26,402 nt of DNA. Origin: an uncultured Johnsonella sp. (GTDB lineage: Bacteria; Bacillota; Clostridia; Lachnospirales; Lachnospiraceae). The position numbers and the translations under genes are program-made. This document shows, one piece after another, positions 23,284-26,402 of this stretch (the first letter of the stretch is position 1; every line of letters starts with the position of its first letter). The DNA lies in the NCBI GenBank assembly GCA_937927235.1, contig CALBCM010000004.1:1-26402 (forward strand), written 5' to 3'. Under the pieces are notes generated by a model. It worked only from the letters and a program-made list of their open reading frames with translations. It searched no databases and was not told the origin of the DNA.

Positions 23284-25209
23284 ATGGCATTGGTTAAAGC
23301 GTATGATATAGCGGTAGTGGGTGCAGGACATGCGGGCTGTGAGGCGGCACTTGCCTGCGCCAGACTGGGGCTTAAAACTGTAATATTTACAATAAGTGTA
23401 GAATCAATAGCACTTATGCCCTGCAATCCCAATATAGGAGGAACTTCAAAAGGACATCTTGTCAGAGAGCTTGATGCACTTGGCGGTGAAATGGCAAGAA
23501 ATATAGATAAAACCTTTATACAGTCAAGAATGCTTAATGCTTCAAAAGGACCAGCGGTGCATTCCCTGAGAGCTCAGGCAGATAAAAGCTCATATTCGCA
23601 TGAAATGAGGAAAACTCTTGAAAATACTGAAAATCTGCATATCAAGCAGACAGAGGTTAAAGAGCTTATAGTAGAAGAAGATAAGCTCTCAGGGAAAAAA
23701 GTCTGCAGTGGTGTGATTACCGTATCAGGTGCAACTTATACCGCAAAATGTACAATACTTGCAACCGGTACTTACCTCAGGGCAAGGTGTGTATATGGAG
23801 AGATCAGCGAAGAAACCGGTCCAAATGGTCTTAAGGCTTCAAAGCTTCTTACACCCTCGCTTGAGCAATGCGGCATCAATATGTACAGGTTTAAAACCGG
23901 GACCCCTGCAAGGATTGACGGAAGAAGTATAGATTTTTCAAAAATGGAGGAGCAAAGGGGAGATGTACCGATAATACCGTTTTCATTTGAAACTGACAGA
24001 GGCAGTATTCAAAAGGAACAGGTAAGCTGCTTTTTAACTTATACTTCAAAAAAAACTCATCAAATAATAAAGGAAAATATAAGCCGCTCTCCGCTGTATT
24101 CAGGAATTATAGAAGGAACGGGTCCAAGATACTGCCCCTCAATTGAAGACAAGGTGATGAAATTTGCGGATAAGGACAGGCATCAAATCTTTGTGGAGCC
24201 TGAAGGACTGTATACAAATGAAATGTATCTTGCCGGACTTTCTTCTTCACTGCCTGAGGACGTGCAGCATAATATGATAAAGACTATAGCAGGACTTGAA
24301 AATGCGGAAATAGTGAGAAATGCCTATGCAATAGAGTATGACAGTATAGATGCCAGACAGCTCTATCCTACACTGGAATTTAAAAGTATAGAAAATCTTT
24401 ATTCAGGAGGACAGATAAATGGAAGCTCAGGGTATGAGGAGGCGGCAGTGCAGGGATTTATGGCAGGTGTAAATGCGGCGCTTAAAGTACTGGGAAAAGA
24501 AGAATTTATCCTCGACCGTTCACAGGCATATATAGGTGTATTAATTGATGATTTAGTAACCAAAGAAAGCAAAGAGCCTTACAGAATGATGACTTCACGC
24601 TCTGAATACAGGCTGCTTTTAAGACAGGATAATGCTGACCTCAGACTTACCAAGCTGGGCTATAAGATAGGCACTATATCAAAAGAAAGATATGAAAAGG
24701 TTATAGAAAAAGAGGAGCTTATTAATAAAGAGATTGAAAGGATTGAAAATACCTATATAGGTGCCAGAAAAGAGGTTCAGGATTTCCTTGAAAGGTATTC
24801 TTCCTCAAGGCTGGGGAACGGAGTTACACTTGCAGAGCTTGTGAGAAGACCGGAGCTCAATTATTTTCTTATTAAAGAAATAGATGAAGGTAGACCGGAA
24901 TTAAGCTTTGAGGTAAGTGAGCAGGTAAATATAAATGTAAAATATGAAGGCTATATAAAAAGGCAGAATGCACAGATTAAGCTTTTTAAAAAGATGGAAA
25001 ATAAAAAAATACCGAAAAATATAGACTATACCGAGGTAAACAGTCTGCGTATAGAAGCGGTTCAGAAGCTTTCAAAAGTAATGCCTTCAAATATAGGACA
25101 GGCTTCAAGGATTTCAGGAGTATCTCCCGCTGATATAAGTGTACTTCTGGTATATCTTGAAGCTTTAAAAAGGAAAAAATATAATCAGGAAGATAAAAAT
25201 GATAATTGA
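23284..25209 (+). CDS. mnmG: tRNA uridine-5-carboxymethylaminomethyl modification enzyme MnmG
   Basis: FAD-dependent partner of MnmE. 641 residues, normal. The FAD site is VVGAGHAGCEAALACARLG near residue 11. Further MnmG signatures are PCNPNIGGTSKGHLVREL, MLNASKGPAVHSLRAQADK, RFKTGTPARIDGRSIDFSKM, GTGPRYCPSIEDKV and SGGQINGSSGYEEAAVQG. The last 70-80 residues match the C-terminal helical domain that docks MnmE. RBS AGAAGGAG before ATG. Its end overlaps the start of rsmG by 11 bases. Confidence 0.98.
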   Translation: MALVKAYDIAVVGAGHAGCEAALACARLGLKTVIFTISVESIALMPCNPNIGGTSKGHLVRELDALGGEMARNIDKTFIQSRMLNASKGPAVHSLRAQADKSSYSHEMRKTLENTENLHIKQTEVKELIVEEDKLSGKKVCSGVITVSGATYTAKCTILATGTYLRARCVYGEISEETGPNGLKASKLLTPSLEQCGINMYRFKTGTPARIDGRSIDFSKMEEQRGDVPIIPFSFETDRGSIQKEQVSCFLTYTSKKTHQIIKENISRSPLYSGIIEGTGPRYCPSIEDKVMKFADKDRHQIFVEPEGLYTNEMYLAGLSSSLPEDVQHNMIKTIAGLENAEIVRNAYAIEYDSIDARQLYPTLEFKSIENLYSGGQINGSSGYEEAAVQGFMAGVNAALKVLGKEEFILDRSQAYIGVLIDDLVTKESKEPYRMMTSRSEYRLLLRQDNADLRLTKLGYKIGTISKERYEKVIEKEELINKEIERIENTYIGARKEVQDFLERYSSSRLGNGVTLAELVRRPELNYFLIKEIDEGRPELSFEVSEQVNINVKYEGYIKRQNAQIKLFKKMENKKIPKNIDYTEVNSLRIEAVQKLSKVMPSNIGQASRISGVSPADISVLLVYLEALKRKKYNQEDKNDN

Positions 25210-25951
25210 TATTGACAGTGAAGAATTTGAGGTATTTAGCTTATACCTGCAGGAGGGACTTGATTTTTTAAATTTGTCTTTAGAGAAAGCTGTAATTGCA
25301 AAGCTTTATAAATTCTATTTAAAACTTGCAGAGGCTAATAAATATATGAACCTTACAGCAATTACCAAATTAAAAGAGGTGGTATTTAAACATTTTATAG
25401 ATAGTCTTTCTATAATCAGAGTGATGCCTGAATTAAAATTTGAAAAAATCAGTATAATAGATATAGGTACAGGAGCAGGTTTTCCGGCCTTGCCGCTTGC
25501 TCTGGCATTTCCGCAATGCCAAATAGCAGCCGTTGACAGCCTTAATAAAAGAATCAGGTTTATTAATGAAGTAAAAAAAGAATTGAATCTGGACAACCTG
25601 AATGCATATCATGGCAGAGCAGAGGAATATGCCTTTAAAACCGAGTTTAGGGAGCAATTTGATTTGACAGTTTCCAGAGCAGTGGCAAACTTATCCACAT
25701 TATCTGAATATTGCTTGCCGTTTATCCACATAGATTCAACATTTATTGCCTATAAGTCTGATAAATGTGGAGAAGAATTAGAAAAATCAAGGACCGCACT
25801 TAGTATACTTGGAGGAGCGGTTGAACTAACAGACAGCTTTATTCTGCCCTATGAAAAGGCTGGAAGAAGCTTAATCAAGATAAGAAAAGAAAAGGCTGTA
25901 CCTAAAAAATATCCCAGAAAATCAGGGACAGCTTTAAAGTCCCCCTTATAG
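25199..25951 (+). CDS. rsmG: 16S rRNA (guanine-N7) methyltransferase RsmG
   Basis: Methylates N7 of G527 (E. coli numbering) in 16S rRNA using S-adenosylmethionine; loss gives low-level streptomycin resistance in several species. 250 residues. Motifs: KYMNLTAITKLKEVVFKHF, then SAM-binding IDIGTGAGFPALPLALAF, the acidic AAVDSLNKRIRFI, and FDLTVSRAVANLSTLSEYC. The start overlaps mnmG, so translation is probably coupled. Two perfect TTATCCACA DnaA boxes lie inside the coding sequence (25691 and 25722). No clear terminator follows. Confidence 0.96.
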   Translation: MIIDIDSEEFEVFSLYLQEGLDFLNLSLEKAVIAKLYKFYLKLAEANKYMNLTAITKLKEVVFKHFIDSLSIIRVMPELKFEKISIIDIGTGAGFPALPLALAFPQCQIAAVDSLNKRIRFINEVKKELNLDNLNAYHGRAEEYAFKTEFREQFDLTVSRAVANLSTLSEYCLPFIHIDSTFIAYKSDKCGEELEKSRTALSILGGAVELTDSFILPYEKAGRSLIKIRKEKAVPKKYPRKSGTALKSPL

Positions 25952-26049
25952 TTATAAATCTGAAGCCGGCAGGAGCAGCTTATAGGTTTAAATAAATTTA
26001 ATGTTGATAACTCGGTGGAAATGTTGATAACTTAAAAGTTTTATTCACA
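25691..26049. promoter_or_regulatory. DnaA-box cluster away from the origin
   Basis: Five boxes within 359 bases. TTATCCACA at 25691-25699 and 25722-25730 (31 bases start to start, inside rsmG). TGTTGATAA at 26002-26010 and 26022-26030 (20 apart). TTATTCACA at 26041-26049. Three fit TTATNCACA exactly and two are the TTATCAACA form used at this genome's own oriC. It lies about 8.2 kb from the main array. DnaA titration or local control is inference. Confidence 0.6.
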
Positions 26050-26082
26050 TATTTTAGACTTATTTTAATATTATTGATTGGG

Positions 26083-26235
26083 TTGACACTCCGCGCGACT
26101 AAAGTCGCAGGATTCTTGCTTCGGCGACCACTACGCTGCTGCAAGAGCTTTAGTTTTACGCAGGTCTCCACAAGCGTAAATTCCCGTATGCCCTACGGTA
26201 TTATTTATGTTTAGGCTATAGATAGCTCCTTGTTT
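26083..26235 (-). ncRNA. Predicted omega RNA (reRNA) of TnpB
   Basis: In IS605-class elements the guide RNA overlaps the 3' end of tnpB and runs through the right end. Hairpins seen on the minus strand, 5' to 3': CCGTA/TACGG (26198-26184), TTTACGC/GCGTAAA (26180-26155), TCTTGC/GCAAGA (26146-26114) and GCGAC/GTCGC (26108-26095). ACTAAAG (26154-26148) can also pair with CTTTAGT in the last hairpin, a pseudoknot like those of known omega RNAs. The guide would be the bases just outside the end: CCCAATCAATAATATTAAAA. The 5' limit is a guess. Confidence 0.6.
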
Positions 26236-26402
26236 AAGATATTTATGCTTGCGTTAGTATCTCTGTTGTGTTTTGCATGGCACTGTGGACATTCCCAACT
26301 GCACTTACATCGCCTGCTGTACTTGCAAAGCAGCTTTGAGTCTACAAACTCGGCATTGCTCTTAATTGTGGAAATTCCTTTCTTAACTGTAAAGAAGTAC
26401 AA
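26211..26402 (-). CDS. tnpB: TnpB RNA-guided nuclease, C-terminal fragment (5' part off window)
   Basis: 63 codons are visible, open to the right edge, ending at TAA 26213-26211. SWECPQCHAKHNRDTNASINI is the second half of the TnpB C-terminal zinc finger plus the last RuvC segment with its Asp (HNRDTNA). The first Cys pair is odd: CKYSRRCKC replaces the usual CxxCG and spacer, so the finger may be altered or the frame damaged upstream. TnpB cuts DNA at sites matching its omega RNA guide beside a short motif. Family is firm from the tail alone; integrity cannot be judged. Confidence 0.8.
   Translation of the reverse strand: MYFFTVKKGISTIKSNAEFVDSKLLCKYSRRCKCSWECPQCHAKHNRDTNASINILNKELSIA

Larger units (their letters stand above)
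26083..26402 (-). mobile_element. Right end of an IS200/IS605-type element, rest beyond the window
   Basis: The element end is placed at about 26083 because the minus strand reads GCGACTTTAGTCGC, then GCGGAGTGTCAA, the hairpin plus tail usual at the right end of TnpB-bearing IS605/IS1341 elements. The left end is outside the window. It lies where noc or parA/parB often follows rsmG. No terminal inverted repeats are expected in this class. Confidence 0.75.

Noticed and set aside
25952..26001. A terminator for rsmG in the GCCGGC-containing stretch
   Set aside because: No stem longer than a few pairs and no following T-run could be found.

Overview
The window reads as two unlike pieces of low-GC Firmicutes DNA joined at a tRNA-Ser gene. 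The left piece (about 1-5200) carries a mannose-family PTS EIIAB gene cut by the window edge, a fused glutathione-synthesis gene (gshAB), a HAD phosphatase-cytidine deaminase fusion, and tRNA-Glu plus the 3' part of tRNA-Ser. Its gene types and very A+T-rich, bacilli-like style suggest a Gemella-like oral coccus (inference; no search was run).

The right piece (about 5200-26402) is the replication-origin region of a clostridial bacterium, most likely Lachnospiraceae. Leftward from the origin run dnaA, dnaN, an S4-domain gene, recF, gyrB, gyrA and an AGCS amino-acid symporter, then a separately promoted exported cyclophilin. Rightward run an ECF S-component gene, rpmH, rnpA, yidD, yidC, jag, mnmE, mnmG and rsmG. 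This is the classical Firmicutes oriC order, with one unusual insertion: the ECF gene between the origin and rpmH. The origin is bipartite. A dense array of DnaA boxes lies upstream of dnaA, and a compact unwinding module (DnaA box, short G/C spacer, TAG-type trios, A+T tract) lies between dnaA and dnaN.

The genes form working groups. DnaA, the sliding clamp, RecF and gyrase start and sustain replication. L34, the RNase P protein, YidD, YidC and Jag serve ribosome, tRNA and membrane biogenesis. MnmE and MnmG modify tRNA wobble uridines, and RsmG methylates 16S rRNA. Promoters with near-consensus -35/-10 boxes are visible for the EIIAB gene, the HAD-CDA fusion, the tRNAs, the cyclophilin, dnaA, the ECF gene and rpmH.

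The right edge holds the 3' end of an IS200/IS605-type element: the TnpB C-terminus, a structured right end that should be its omega RNA, and the putative guide just outside it. Between the element and rsmG, and inside the end of rsmG, lie five DnaA boxes more than 8 kb from the origin.

The most notable points are the hybrid tRNA-Ser, whose two acceptor strands do not match and which probably marks a chimeric contig join, the outlying DnaA-box cluster, the TnpB/omega-RNA end, and the trio-type unwinding module. I saw no convincing wholly new multi-gene system.
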